Shown: one piece after another, positions 8,473 through 17,180 of the stretch
Layout: every line of letters begins with the position of its first letter
How positions within the stretch are numbered: position 1 is the stretch's first letter
Assembly: GCF_004764705.1 (NCBI RefSeq)
Contig: NZ_SHLX01000024.1
Location: 62,001-126,000 of the forward strand
DNA from: Paenibacillus cymbidii
GTDB taxonomy: Bacteria; Bacillota; Bacilli; Paenibacillales; NBRC-103111
Direction of reading: 5' to 3'
Length of the DNA stretch: 64,000 nt
Made by a program: the position numbers and the translations under genes
Notes under the pieces: model-generated
What the model was told of the DNA's origin: nothing
Seen by the model: only the letters and a program-made list of their open reading frames with translations
The model's database searches: none

Positions 8473-9189
8473 TCAGGTGTATGGCTTCAAAAATGTTATC
8501 TTCCGCTTACCATGATTTACAGCATGTATTTTTTTAAAACCTTCATGCATCACTAGTTGTTTTTTATCGCAGACGATGGCAACGATCGAATTGTTTATGT
8601 CCAATAATGGATGAATATTTTGCAGCATTTGATGTATTGGATTGTCATTAGATCCCTTCCAATAGGCAATATTCCCATAAGGTAAGTCTGTCATGATAAT
8701 ATTGACGTTATTAATTAGGGGGCGTGTAACGCCTGCAATATTAAAGGGAAAACATTGCAGTTGTATTGCGGCTGTTTGATTTAACCTTCCAAGACGTTCA
8801 ACACTTTCCAAGGCATGCAGATGAGATTCTTTATGATAAAGATTATAATCCCTTTGAAGTTGTTCCTTTCTTGCAAGAAGACCTTCCTCAGTTAAAAGGT
8901 TTAAGTTTCGTTTTGCATATTCAAGGACCTGCTCATCAATATCAGATCCATAGATTGCAGCAATGTGTTCCCCGTAAAGAAAGCCGATAAACGTTAATAG
9001 ATGTGCACCGCCACAACAGGGGTCATACAGAGTTAAGTTTTTATTGTTTCTCAATTGAGCTAAACATCTAGACATAATTTCCTTACCTAACCTGACAGGA
9101 AATGCCGTTGTTTTCGGAGCATTATGCAGCACCCTGCCATTTGCAAAATCTCTATAATCCGCTTTCTCCATTTCATATTTAAAAATCAC
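8473..9189 (-). CDS. AviRa-like 23S rRNA methyltransferase family protein
   Basis: 238 residues, GTG start behind GGGGAGAT. It has a Rossmann-type methyltransferase motif I with the unusual YDPCCGGAHLLT (55-66), motif II acid in YGSDIDEQVL, and the catalytic-type TDLPYG (167-172). The DPCCGGA..LT plus DLPYG combination and the length fit the AviRa family, which methylates a guanine of 23S rRNA and gives avilamycin resistance in Streptomyces. Whether this protein protects against orthosomycins or another ribosome drug is inference. It lies 16 bases after the GyrI-like gene, so the two are co-transcribed. Confidence 0.7.
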   Translation of the reverse strand: MIFKYEMEKADYRDFANGRVLHNAPKTTAFPVRLGKEIMSRCLAQLRNNKNLTLYDPCCGGAHLLTFIGFLYGEHIAAIYGSDIDEQVLEYAKRNLNLLTEEGLLARKEQLQRDYNLYHKESHLHALESVERLGRLNQTAAIQLQCFPFNIAGVTRPLINNVNIIMTDLPYGNIAYWKGSNDNPIHQMLQNIHPLLDINNSIVAIVCDKKQLVMHEGFKKIHAVNHGKRKITFLKPYT

Positions 9190-9205
9190 CGTTTCCTATC
9201 TCCCC

Positions 9206-9676
9206 TTACAATACCGATGAAGTTTTACTTCTTGCGATTGGAACCCATAGCTCGTATAGGGCATTCACTTGGATAACTCGGAAAAACTGAGCATTTTCCA
9301 CAAGCTCATATCCATTTGCAGAAAACCATTCTGAAAATAAATAATTCCAGGTGTTATACAATGAACGCGGCGATATTGAAGATAATTCAAACACTACCCA
9401 CATCTGCTTAGCTATTATTAACTCTATAAGTGAATAAGGACATTCTGCCATTGTTTCAAACCCGATATAACAATCGACTTGATCGTCTGTATGGTAGATT
9501 GCAACAAGCAGGATTTCATCTACTTTTTCCTTGGATACTTGCACAAAAAATGTTTGCATATCCATATATCTTGTTTGATCAATATCCGGAACAAAGACAC
9601 CATTTTTATGTATTGACGAAGTCTCTTTTATACCAATAAATTTGAAGGATTCCCTACTCACAAATCGGAAGTTCAT
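9206..9676 (-). CDS. GyrI-like small-molecule-binding domain protein
   Basis: 156 residues from ATG 9676 (AGGAAAGG nine bases upstream; TTG 9685 is an alternative). It has the pattern of a stand-alone AraC effector-binding/GyrI-like domain: an N-terminal KFIGIKET strand, a central IGFETMAECP segment, the helix with WNYLFSEWFSANGYEL, and the closing ELWVPI strand. These domains bind hydrophobic or cationic drugs and are found as free proteins or joined to AraC/MerR regulators. It is divergently transcribed from an AraC regulator that carries a domain of the same kind, so the two may sense related compounds. First gene of the minus-strand group with the methyltransferase and phosphotransferase. 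Confidence 0.75.
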   Translation of the reverse strand: MNFRFVSRESFKFIGIKETSSIHKNGVFVPDIDQTRYMDMQTFFVQVSKEKVDEILLVAIYHTDDQVDCYIGFETMAECPYSLIELIIAKQMWVVFELSSISPRSLYNTWNYLFSEWFSANGYELVENAQFFRVIQVNALYELWVPIARSKTSSVL

Positions 9677-9750
9677 TAGTTTCAACCTTTCCTAGTTTTG
9701 TGTTTATGAAGCTCACTTCTTAAACTAAGAATAGCAAGTTCGGCATCAAT

Positions 9751-9848
9751 GTTCCCGACAAAGCTGATATTGTTTTTGTCGGACTCGCAGCATTAAAATG
9801 AGTTTAGAACAACGACCCGTTAAATATTTGCTGCGAATTGTCGGGAAC
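9751..9848. promoter_or_regulatory. Long-range inverted repeat in divergent promoter region
   Basis: GTTCCCGACAA at 9751-9761 is repeated exactly in inverted orientation (TTGTCGGGAAC) at 9838-9848, with a partial TTTTGTCGGA between them at 9774-9783. The sites flank the spacer between the GyrI-like gene and the AraC regulator, as paired AraC operators often do. Binding is inferred. Confidence 0.45.
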
Positions 9849-9895
9849 ACTTCTTTGATAAACGATATGATAATCAAAGATGGGATGTGGAAGAG

Positions 9896-10783
9896 ATGGA
9901 TTTGTTGAAGAATATGAATGATGCTTTAGCGTATATAGAGAAGAGCCTTGAAAATGATCTGGATATGGCTGAAGTAGCAAAAATAGCTCGTTGTTCGGAA
10001 TTTCACTTCAAAAAAATGTTTTCCTATTTAGCGGGGATTACATTGCTTGAATATGTTAGAAGAAGAAGGTTGACCATGGCTGGTTTAGAATTAATGAGTC
10101 AACCCAGGAAAGTTATTGACGTTGCAGTCAAATATGGCTATCATTCACCAGATTCATTCGCGAAAGCTTTTTATCAATTGCATGGTATTAACCCTTCCGA
10201 GGTTAATAAATCCGGGAAATCTTTGAAATCTTTTCCGCGTATGACTTTCCAATTAACGATTTCAGGAGGAAGCGAATTAAATTATCGAATTGAAAATAAA
10301 GAAGCATTTACAATCGCAGGTATCAAAGAAAGAATCCCTCTCGTCTATAAAGGCGAAAATCCTGCTATCACAGAAATGTTGACGAAAATAACAGGTGACG
10401 TTTATTCCAAGCTGAAATCGCTTGCCAATGTTGAACCTCTTGGAGGGTATAGTGCTTCATTTAATATTTGGGAAAGAGAAAATGAGGAAAAGGCCGAACT
10501 TGATCATCTGATTGGTACAGCTACAACAAAAAATGATTTGTTAGATCTGGATTCTCTGCATGTGGCAGCCTCTACTTGGGCCATTTTCACTGTATTTGGA
10601 ATTCCCGCCGACATACAGGAAGTATGGGGACAAATTTATGCTGAATGGTTTCCCTCATCAAATTATCAACTTGCAGAAGGACCTGAGATTTTATTTACAG
10701 ATAGAAATTCTATTGGTCCAAACTATAAAAGCGAAATTTGGATCCCTGTAGAAAAAAAGGAATCCGCTACGCAAAGCAGTTAA
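9896..10783 (+). CDS. AraC family regulator with GyrI-like effector domain
   Basis: About 295 residues. Residues 1-110 hold the two helix-turn-helix motifs of AraC proteins (DMAEVAKIARCSEFHFKKMF; VIDVAVKYGYHSPDSFAKAF, ending INPSE). Residues 120-290 are a GyrI-like effector-binding domain (FTIAGIKERIPL; closing EIWIPVEKK). This layout matches Rob/SoxS-like and B. subtilis YdeE-like drug-responsive activators. The start is uncertain: ATG 9896 is used, GTG 9887 and TTG 9902 are possible, and the ribosome site is weak. It faces the GyrI-like gene and probably controls both directions from the intervening inverted repeat. Codon use is AT-rich like the rest of the island. Confidence 0.85.
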   Translation: MDLLKNMNDALAYIEKSLENDLDMAEVAKIARCSEFHFKKMFSYLAGITLLEYVRRRRLTMAGLELMSQPRKVIDVAVKYGYHSPDSFAKAFYQLHGINPSEVNKSGKSLKSFPRMTFQLTISGGSELNYRIENKEAFTIAGIKERIPLVYKGENPAITEMLTKITGDVYSKLKSLANVEPLGGYSASFNIWERENEEKAELDHLIGTATTKNDLLDLDSLHVAASTWAIFTVFGIPADIQEVWGQIYAEWFPSSNYQLAEGPEILFTDRNSIGPNYKSEIWIPVEKKESATQSS

Positions 10784-10795
10784 TCTAACTACTTC

Positions 10796-10812
10796 GGGAG
10801 AGCGCATCGCTG
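10796..10812 (+). repeat. 17-base internal fragment of tRNA-Ala
   Basis: GGGAGAGCGCATCGCTG is identical to 6867-6883, the D-arm to anticodon-stem part of the tRNA-Ala gene. It sits exactly where the AT-rich island ends and GC-rich sequence resumes. This suggests a recombination scar, though no full attachment-site core can be defined. Confidence 0.6.
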
Positions 10813-11189
10813 TTCTATGCGATTGACACATTGACCGAGATGGAAATTCCGTACTCGACGTTTCGATTCAAGCTTGGGAGAAGGGGGACGTCGATCCGGC
10901 CGGGCATGCGGCAACAATCCGAAATGTTGGCGCGCTGCGAGGCTATGCAGCGTTTTTTCTGCGTAAGCAGCCTATCGGGCAAGGAGCAGCGGGAGCTTTC
11001 GAAGATGGTGAGACCATTCGTCTGTTAGGCGAAGCTGCGGATCACTATGAAGTGGTGAGCAAGGCGATCTTCGGCATTATGAGAGGTTGCCAACTGACCG
11101 TCATTCGTCACCTTCATAGAGCGCAGATGGCGGAAAAGAACGGTCTATTGTCGTTAGAACGGATACTTGGGCGGTTGCATGGCAGGTGA
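10813..11189 (+). pseudogene. Decayed gene fragment of unknown family
   Basis: GC-rich sequence with two successive coding-like stretches in different frames: SLFYAIDTLTEMEIPYSTFR first, then, after a shift near 10880, a frame reading GDVDPAGHAATIRNVGALRG and onward through AADHYEVVSKAIFGIMRG to a TGA at 11187-11189. No start or ribosome site is present. I do not recognise the family. It looks like the 3' remnant of a native gene that was cut by the island and then frameshifted. The remaining bases to 11377 hold only the leader of the next gene. Confidence 0.5.
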
Positions 11190-11377
11190 AATGGATATTT
11201 TTTGTTCTTTCAATACTTCTGCTATCCTATTTTGTGTGACAAGCTTCTAAAAAAATTAATTTTCCACTTGAACCTAACGTAACGTCATGATTTATAGTGA
11301 ACATAACGGCAGGATAAAAGACGAGCCACCGGCCGAAAGATCGGCCAAATACATTCGAAATCGGAGGAGAATCGAAT

Positions 11378-11947
11378 ATGAGGAAACTGGTATTGTTCAT
11401 GCACGTGTCGCTGGATGGGTATGCGTCCGATTCGAACGGAGGACTGGGTTGGATTCCGTACAACGAGGAAATCGAGAAATACGCCGAGGAGGTCGTAGCC
11501 GAAGTCGGCTCTCCTGTTTACGGACGCACAACGTATCAATTGATGGAGGGCTACTGGCCCACGGTGCTGGACGATCCGAATGCGTCGAAGCACGGTTTGG
11601 AGCATGCCAAATGGGTGCAGAATGTGAAGAAGATCGTCATTTCCAGTACGATGGACAAGGCGGAATGGAACAATACGGTGCTGATCAAGGACAATATCGC
11701 AGAGGAAATCAAGGCGCTCAAAGAACAACCCGGCAAAAATCTCGTCATTTTCGGCAGCCCGGGTGCGGCAAAGACGCTGCTTGAGCTCGGTCTGATCGAC
11801 GAATTCCTGCTGACGATTTGTCCGGTCGTCCTTGGCAGCGGCAAATCGGTATTCGACGGCGGCGGCGAAAAAATCAAGCTCAAGCTGCTGTCCAGCCGAA
11901 CGTTCAAGTCGGGCATCATCGCGGCCCGCTACGAGTTGGAGAAATAA
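11378..11947 (+). CDS. RibD/dihydrofolate-reductase-like family protein (YyaP type)
   Basis: 189 residues, ATG behind CGGAGGAG. The opening RKLVLFMHVSLDGYASDSNG, the YGRTTYQLM segment and NLVIFGSPGAAKTLLELGLI followed by DEFLLTICPVVLGSGK are the hallmarks of the RibD C-terminal/DHFR-like superfamily. These proteins bind NADPH and reduce pterin- or pyrimidine-like compounds, but single-domain members such as YyaP have no assigned reaction. It stands alone and ends at a strong terminator. Confidence 0.85.
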   Translation: MRKLVLFMHVSLDGYASDSNGGLGWIPYNEEIEKYAEEVVAEVGSPVYGRTTYQLMEGYWPTVLDDPNASKHGLEHAKWVQNVKKIVISSTMDKAEWNNTVLIKDNIAEEIKALKEQPGKNLVIFGSPGAAKTLLELGLIDEFLLTICPVVLGSGKSVFDGGGEKIKLKLLSSRTFKSGIIAARYELEK

Positions 11948-12072
11948 CCGCGGAGAGGTTCGAGTGCCCGCGCCGGCTCTGCTGGTGCGGCTCCCGATGC
12001 CGGATGGCTTTGTTTTATAAGGTCACTGCAAGCGCTAGGAAAGATAGACTGATTCGCCGCGGCGAACGCAAG

Positions 12073-12118
12073 AACGCCCCGATATCCTTTCAGTGAAGGG
12101 ATATCGGGGCGTTTTATT
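12073..12118 (+). terminator. Strong intrinsic terminator
   Basis: Nearly perfect 18-bp stem (AACGCCCCGATATCC with GGATATCGGGGCGTT) closed by a small loop and followed by TTTATTT; ends the RibD-like gene. Confidence 0.85.
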
Positions 12119-12220
12119 TGCCAAGAAGTTCCGTGCAATAGCATCAGGCGAGAGGGGAAAAGTGAAAGTATTTTTATAGCGAAGTTTATTGTAGATTATT
12201 CCATAATCACCCCCTATAAT

Positions 12221-14020
12221 ATGTACAAACATTCCAAGTTAAACATTGAAATGGGGGCGTCGAGAATTCCTAAAGAGAATGCATCATCCTCTAAAGAGCT
12301 TTTTCCTGTTTATTTGTGGGCACTGGGGTATTTGAAGCCGTATCTGTGGTTGGTGTCTGTTGTTATTGCGACCGGATTAATAAGAGCCGGGGGAGATCTG
12401 ATCATTCCGAAGGCTACCCAGTACACGATTGACAAGTTGCTGCCGTCTCGGAATTTCAACCAGTTTTATCAAATGATCGGCTTGCTGGTCGTAGTGGTAG
12501 TTATTGTACTTGCAGCAAGAGCCTTGCGAACGAAATTGGAGCGGATTGTTTCGGAGAACGCTTCGAAGGATATGCAGATCGATGTGTTCAACCATTTGCG
12601 TAAGCTTGGCGTGTCGTATTATGAACGAAATACGGTAGGCTCGATGCTGTCTCTCATGAACAATGAGCTGGGTGCGGCAACAGCCGTATTCCGCTGGCAA
12701 TTGCCTGTATTGGTAGAGCGAGGCTTGCTGCTTGTGGCGAATATTGCTTTTATGGTATGGATCGATTGGCGATTGTCGTTGATGCTTGTACCTGCGACTC
12801 TGCTTGCGATGATATGCTCGCCTGCGATTACAAACCGCACTTTCTTCTATGGACGAAACTTCGGAAAATTACGGAATGAGTTCAATAAAAAATCGTATGA
12901 AAGCGTTTCCGCTGTTTATGAACTGCGTGCGAGCGGTTCCGATGAATGGGACCGGAAGCGTCATAGCGAGTCTCAATCGACGATGCATTGGACTTGGACG
13001 AGAATGCTCTTCTTCTCATATAGCCGCGGAATTGTAGCGAATGTTTCCTATTTTATCGGTGCAATAGGCGTCTTCTATTTGGGCGCTGTATTTATTCAAG
13101 CGGGAACCTTGACGGTCGGCGGGTTTGTCGCCTTTATCCTTTACTTTTTCTTCGGAATCATGAATGTCACGGTGTTAATTGATGTGTTGATCAATCAGCG
13201 GACGAATATGTTCCAGGTGAAGAAACTGCATGATTTTATGCTGGTGAAGCCTGATGTGGAGGAAGCGGCGCAGCTTGTGCATTTGCCGGAAATCAAGGGC
13301 GAGCTGCGCTTTCGTAATGTGAGCTTCCATTATCCGGGCGGCAGTCCGGTTGTAGAGGGGCTTGACCTGCATGTGAAACCGGGTGAACGGGTTGCCATTG
13401 TTGGAGTAAGCGGCGGTGGAAAATCTACGATGCTGAAGCTTGCCTGCCGCTTCTATGATCCTACCGGGGGCATCATTGAGCTGGACGGTGTGCCCATACG
13501 GGAGTTATCCCTGGGTCAGCTGCACGAGGAGATCGGTTACGTGTTCCAAGAGACGTATTTATTCGGTTCAACCGTACGTGAAAATATTTTGTTCGGCAAG
13601 CCGGAGGCGTCAGATGAAGAAATGATTCGCGCAGCGAAGCAAGCCGCCGCACATGAGTTTATTATGACGTTGCCTCAAGGGTATGAAACCGTCGTGGGGG
13701 AAAGAGGCGTGAAGCTGTCGGGTGGACAGCGGCAGCGCATTGCCATTGCTCGAATGCTGCTGAAGAATCCAAAAATTATTTTGCTGGATGAAGCGACCTC
13801 TGCGCTGGATCGCATCAGCGAGCTCGAAGTACAGCAATCGTTCGAACGGCTGCTCGTCGGCCGAACGACATTGACCGTCGCACATCGGCTTTCCACCGTT
13901 CAAGATTATGATCGTATTGCTGTCCTTGAGAATGGGAAAATCATCGAGTGTGGAACGTATGAGCAATTGCTGCGGCAGGATGGCGCATTCGCAAGGCTTG
14001 TTGGAAATCAGAGTGCATAG
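12221..14020 (+). CDS. ABC exporter half-transporter, subunit 1 of a heterodimer
   Basis: 599 residues: six transmembrane helices at about 40-325, then an ATPase domain with Walker A GVSGGGKST, Q-loop YVFQETYLF, signature LSGGQRQ and Walker B IILLDEATSALD. This is a type IV ABC exporter like BmrC/BmrD or YfiB/YfiC. The catalytic Glu after Walker B is present. The start is uncertain: ATG 12221 has no ribosome site and directly follows a TATAAT box; the ATG at 12251 is a plausible alternative. The gene is 24 bases before a second exporter subunit, so the two surely form a heterodimer. Substrate unknown; it could export drugs, lipids or a peptide. Confidence 0.9.
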   Translation: MYKHSKLNIEMGASRIPKENASSSKELFPVYLWALGYLKPYLWLVSVVIATGLIRAGGDLIIPKATQYTIDKLLPSRNFNQFYQMIGLLVVVVVIVLAARALRTKLERIVSENASKDMQIDVFNHLRKLGVSYYERNTVGSMLSLMNNELGAATAVFRWQLPVLVERGLLLVANIAFMVWIDWRLSLMLVPATLLAMICSPAITNRTFFYGRNFGKLRNEFNKKSYESVSAVYELRASGSDEWDRKRHSESQSTMHWTWTRMLFFSYSRGIVANVSYFIGAIGVFYLGAVFIQAGTLTVGGFVAFILYFFFGIMNVTVLIDVLINQRTNMFQVKKLHDFMLVKPDVEEAAQLVHLPEIKGELRFRNVSFHYPGGSPVVEGLDLHVKPGERVAIVGVSGGGKSTMLKLACRFYDPTGGIIELDGVPIRELSLGQLHEEIGYVFQETYLFGSTVRENILFGKPEASDEEMIRAAKQAAAHEFIMTLPQGYETVVGERGVKLSGGQRQRIAIARMLLKNPKIILLDEATSALDRISELEVQQSFERLLVGRTTLTVAHRLSTVQDYDRIAVLENGKIIECGTYEQLLRQDGAFARLVGNQSA

Positions 14021-14044
14021 AATTACTGATTCAGGGGAGGAACT

Positions 14045-15775
14045 ATGCAGTTAATAAGATGGGTCGTTCCACATGTGATGAAATTCAAGTGGATGTTTAT
14101 ATTGTCATTTCTTTTGTTAGGCCTGCAAGTGATTACGAACCTGGCAACGGTTGTGATCCAACAGGTGCTCGTCGACGATGTTTTCATCCAGGGACAATTC
14201 GGCTTGTTGACCTGGGTGATTGCCATTTTCGCAGCAGCTTATATTTTAAACAGCATGTTGAACGTAGCGGGGCCCATGGTGTTCCATAATAATCGTTGCA
14301 AGCTCGAAAAAGTATTCGCCCAGCAATTTCTGCATTATTTGCATCGCTCCATTCCGTTCACCAGCTTTCAGAAGGAGCGCGTTGCCAAATATGTGAACCA
14401 TTTATCCCATGACGTTATGCTTTTCGCCAATGCGATAGCACGGGAAATGCCAATTGCGGTTCAGGGGGCTGTATCCATTCTTTTGCTGCTTGGTTATATC
14501 GCTTGGGCTAGTCCGATCCTGCTGGTTATCTTGCTGATTTTGGGTGCTGCCTATTACTTGATTGGCCGTTTTTTTGCACCGAAGCTGAAGGAAATCAGTA
14601 AAGATGTTGCTGCCAAACAATCCAATCTGGTTATTTTAATAGAAGAAGGAATCTCTGCGACTCGCGAAGTGGTCGCCTATCACCGCCAAGCATGGGAGTA
14701 CAAAAAATATAAGGAGTTATTTCAAAACTATTTTGATGCTGCTGTCCATGAATCGAAATGGATCAACAAGCAGATGTTTCGCAGCGAGCCGATTCGCTGG
14801 GGGGCACGTTTGTTAGTATTTGGAGTTGGCGGCTATCAGGTGTTGAACGGCACGATGTCCGTAGGGGTTTTCGTCGTTGTGTTTCAGTTTACGAATCAGG
14901 CGATGGACTCCATGCAGCGTCTGCTGGAAACGGTGTCCGCAATCTCACAGCAGACCGCTTATGGAGAGCGGCTGAAGGAAGTCCTGGACGGGGAATACAC
15001 GAATACGGGGTCAGGCAAGCTGTCCGGACCGATTGTTGAGCTTGCCTTGGATCAAGTACGCTTCTCGTATGCGGAGGATCGTCCGGATGTACTGAAAGGG
15101 ATGAGTCTATCGTTTCCCACAGGCAAAAAAATTGCACTCGTTGGGGCGAGCGGCGGAGGCAAGTCGACGATTGCGCAGCTGTTGCTGCGGTTTTTCAGTC
15201 CGACAGACGGTACCATCCGGGTGAATGGGGCTTCCTTGCAAAGCATTTCATTGGATGAATGGACGTCCAGAGTATCCGTTGTATTTCAGGAGCCTTACTT
15301 ATTCGCGGATACGATCCGCCACAATTTATTGCTGGGCCGTGATCATATTTCGGATGAGCAGTTGATGGAATACTGTAAACGGTGTGCGGCCGATGAGATT
15401 ATTTCCAGCCTTCCCGACAGATTTGACACGGTGCTTGGCGAACGCGGAATAACGCTATCCGGCGGTCAACGTCAGCGGCTGGCAATGGTGAGGGCAATCA
15501 TCGACGATCCGGAGGTGCTCATTCTTGATGAAGCCTCATCCTCGTTGGATCTGGAGACGGAGCGGAAGGTGCAGGCGAACCTGGATGCGATTCGCCAAGG
15601 GAAAACAACGATTATTATCGCCCATCGTCTCTCAACGGTAGAGAATGCAGATATCATCTATGTATTGGAGCAGGGCCAAGTGGCTGAAATGGGAACCCAT
15701 GAGGAACTGTTGCGGCTGGATGGAAAATACAAGTCGCTCGTCTATGCCCAGCTTGAGGAAGCGGAGGCTTCATAA
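14045..15775 (+). CDS. ABC exporter half-transporter, subunit 2 of a heterodimer
   Basis: 576 residues, ATG behind AGGGGAGGA. Six membrane helices in residues 15-310 and an ATPase with Walker A GASGGGKST, Q-loop VVFQEPYLF, signature LSGGQRQ and Walker B VLILDEASSSLD. The catalytic Glu is kept in both subunits, so neither site is obviously degenerate. It pairs with the upstream gene and ends at a terminator. The two exporter genes lie about 19 kb from the azole-peptide cluster; a role in exporting that peptide cannot be excluded but nothing in the sequence ties them together. Confidence 0.9.
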   Translation: MQLIRWVVPHVMKFKWMFILSFLLLGLQVITNLATVVIQQVLVDDVFIQGQFGLLTWVIAIFAAAYILNSMLNVAGPMVFHNNRCKLEKVFAQQFLHYLHRSIPFTSFQKERVAKYVNHLSHDVMLFANAIAREMPIAVQGAVSILLLLGYIAWASPILLVILLILGAAYYLIGRFFAPKLKEISKDVAAKQSNLVILIEEGISATREVVAYHRQAWEYKKYKELFQNYFDAAVHESKWINKQMFRSEPIRWGARLLVFGVGGYQVLNGTMSVGVFVVVFQFTNQAMDSMQRLLETVSAISQQTAYGERLKEVLDGEYTNTGSGKLSGPIVELALDQVRFSYAEDRPDVLKGMSLSFPTGKKIALVGASGGGKSTIAQLLLRFFSPTDGTIRVNGASLQSISLDEWTSRVSVVFQEPYLFADTIRHNLLLGRDHISDEQLMEYCKRCAADEIISSLPDRFDTVLGERGITLSGGQRQRLAMVRAIIDDPEVLILDEASSSLDLETERKVQANLDAIRQGKTTIIIAHRLSTVENADIIYVLEQGQVAEMGTHEELLRLDGKYKSLVYAQLEEAEAS

Positions 15776-15779
15776 ATAA

Positions 15780-15811
15780 AAAAAGTCGATCCAAGAGGGT
15801 CGACTTTTTTA
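15780..15811 (+). terminator. Intrinsic terminator of the ABC exporter operon
   Basis: Stem GTCGATCC / GGGTCGAC with loop AAGA, flanked by an A-run before and TTTTTT after, starting five bases past the stop codon. Confidence 0.9.
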
Positions 15812-15917
15812 TCACCTTCCGCTCCGCTACTTGCGTGTTACGAACGTACTCGCGCTGCTGCAAGAATCATATCCGGCGAGCGGCTCCTTATGGCCCGATT
15901 TATGGCTCGGCAACCAA

Positions 15918-16112
15918 AATAGCCAATGAAAAATGGCTTATTTGCCCCATTTCACACAGCTCGTCGGAAATAGCCCGTGAAAACATGGCCTATTTGCCCC
16001 AGATCATCTTCAAATCGGCATTTCGTGTGGACTGCCCGTTTATGGCGAAATAGGCAATAAAACATGGTCTATTATGTAAGACGTTTGATCGGAGCGGCAC
16101 GAAAGCCAATTG
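15918..16112. repeat. Modular hairpin repeat, copy B (module 3 missing)
   Basis: Modules start at 15918, 15968 (50 bases apart, as in the other copies) and 16048. The third module is absent, and the distance from module 2 to module 4 is 80 instead of 114. Module 2 is degenerate (AAATAGCCCGTG...ACATGGCCTATTT). After module 4 the tail TAAGACGTTTGATCGGAG, then CGGCACGAAAG, is shared with copy D. Lies between convergent genes. Confidence 0.8.
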
Positions 16113-16362
16113 GTTAGCGGGCAGAGGAGAGAATGCCGCGCGTCGTGCAACGTGTCTGCTTTGCGATCGGCAAAACCCACGAGGCCGGTCGCTTGCATCG
16201 GCCTGGCCGCTTCGAGATGGATAAACGCAGGGCGAGAGGGCGGGAGCGGAGAGCGGGGGTTGGGATGGAGAAACGATCAAATTCCCGGCCCTCGCGAACG
16301 GCGGGAGCAGTCGCGCCGTTTGTTCCACCACAACAGGATCCGGGTATCGCCGACCGATCCCC
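16113..16362. other. Gene-free GC-rich spacer
   Basis: Between the hairpin repeat and the terminator of the XRE gene. Short open frames exist in several directions but none has a ribosome site or a recognisable protein. Nothing else is seen. Confidence 0.4.
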
Positions 16363-16396
16363 AAAACCGTCAAGGTGATCTGCACTGACGGTTTTT
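16363..16396 (-). terminator. Intrinsic terminator of the XRE/membrane-protein operon
   Basis: Arms AAAACCGTCA / TGACGGTTTTT directly after the XRE stop codon; A and T runs on both sides make it usable in both directions. Confidence 0.7.
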
Positions 16397-16397
16397 C

Positions 16398-16604
16398 TTA
16401 TTTCAGAAGAAACAATTCCTCGACGGGAAGATTAAAAACTCTTGCCATCTTGATGGCCAACACGGTACTCGGGATGAACTTGCCATTTTCGATCGTGTTG
16501 ACCGTCTTTCTGGTGACCCCAATCAAATCCGCCAACTGTTCTTGCGTCAAATTCATTTTGGCTCGTTGCACCTTGATCGTATTTTCCAGAACATCTTCAC
16601 TCAT
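16398..16604 (-). CDS. Small XRE-family HTH regulator (YozG-like)
   Basis: 68 residues that are almost entirely one Cro/C1-type helix-turn-helix: MNLTQEQLADLIGVTRKTVN followed by TIENGKFIPSTVLAIKMARV and the typical ending FNLPVEELFLLK. The ATG overlaps the stop of the preceding membrane-protein gene (ATGAGTGA), with GAGG upstream, so the two are translationally coupled. Pairs of a minimal XRE regulator and a four-helix membrane protein are common in Firmicutes, and the regulator usually controls the pair itself. Confidence 0.9.
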   Translation of the reverse strand: MSEDVLENTIKVQRAKMNLTQEQLADLIGVTRKTVNTIENGKFIPSTVLAIKMARVFNLPVEELFLLK

Positions 16605-17091
16605 CGCCTGCAACCTCATCTTTGTCAAGGACCAAGTAACTTGCCAGGGGAGAAATGACACCAACGACGAGCAACAGGTGCAAAACAAGCGGGATATTTA
16701 AAGCAACATACAGGCTGAGCGTAAATAAAATCCCAACCGACACCAAAATAGCCCAAAAGCCAATCGTAAAGCTTTTTAGCCGAATCATTCGATAATACTC
16801 ATTATTTAATGAAATGGCCAAAGGGGGCTTCTTCTGCATGCGAAACGACAACAGGACAATTTTCACGAGGTAGTACGCCCAAACAATCCCGCCAATCACT
16901 GAAATAATGGCAATCATGCCTGTGATTAATTTGTCGGTGTCTATATGAAGATATCGAATCAAATAAGTCAACTGCCAGATTGCAAAACCAATCAGAGCTC
17001 TTTTAATGAAAGTGGATCTGTTCGTTTCCAACTGTGTTACTTCAGATGCCAAATGGATCTCCTCCTCATCTATGTAACCTATACTACTCAT
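16597..17091 (-). CDS. Four-helix membrane protein of unknown function
   Basis: 164 residues with four hydrophobic segments (about 28-50, 55-80, 108-130, 133-155). ATG with AAGGTGAT six bases upstream. No catalytic motif is visible. It is coupled by overlap to the XRE regulator downstream, an arrangement seen with DUF2975/DUF3796-like proteins, but I cannot assign it to either. The charged N terminus (IDEEEIHLASEV) should be cytoplasmic. Confidence 0.75.
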   Translation of the reverse strand: MSSIGYIDEEEIHLASEVTQLETNRSTFIKRALIGFAIWQLTYLIRYLHIDTDKLITGMIAIISVIGGIVWAYYLVKIVLLSFRMQKKPPLAISLNNEYYRMIRLKSFTIGFWAILVSVGILFTLSLYVALNIPLVLHLLLVVGVISPLASYLVLDKDEVAGDE

Positions 17092-17180
17092 AATATCACC
17101 TTGATGTTACAAGGACAAGTTCCAAATCGAAACAAAGCCCGCATTCCAAAGGAACACGAGCTTGCTGCGGCATTTCACGA

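Larger units (their letters stand above)
6907..10812. mobile_element. Putative tRNA-Ala-associated genomic island
   Basis: Between the tRNA 3' end and a 17-base copy of the tRNA interior at 10796-10812, base composition drops sharply against both flanks. The block holds a phosphotransferase, an AviRa-like methyltransferase and two GyrI-domain proteins, one joined to an AraC DNA-binding domain. No integrase or transposase is present, so if this entered as a mobile element its recombinase has been lost or acted in trans. The boundaries are inferred from the tRNA-derived sequences and the composition shift. Confidence 0.55.

Noticed and set aside
12215..14020. TATAAT at 12215-12220 as a -10 box of the exporter operon
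   Set aside because: It directly abuts the ATG at 12221 and has no -35 at a suitable distance, so it is not listed as a promoter; it does weaken confidence in that start codon.
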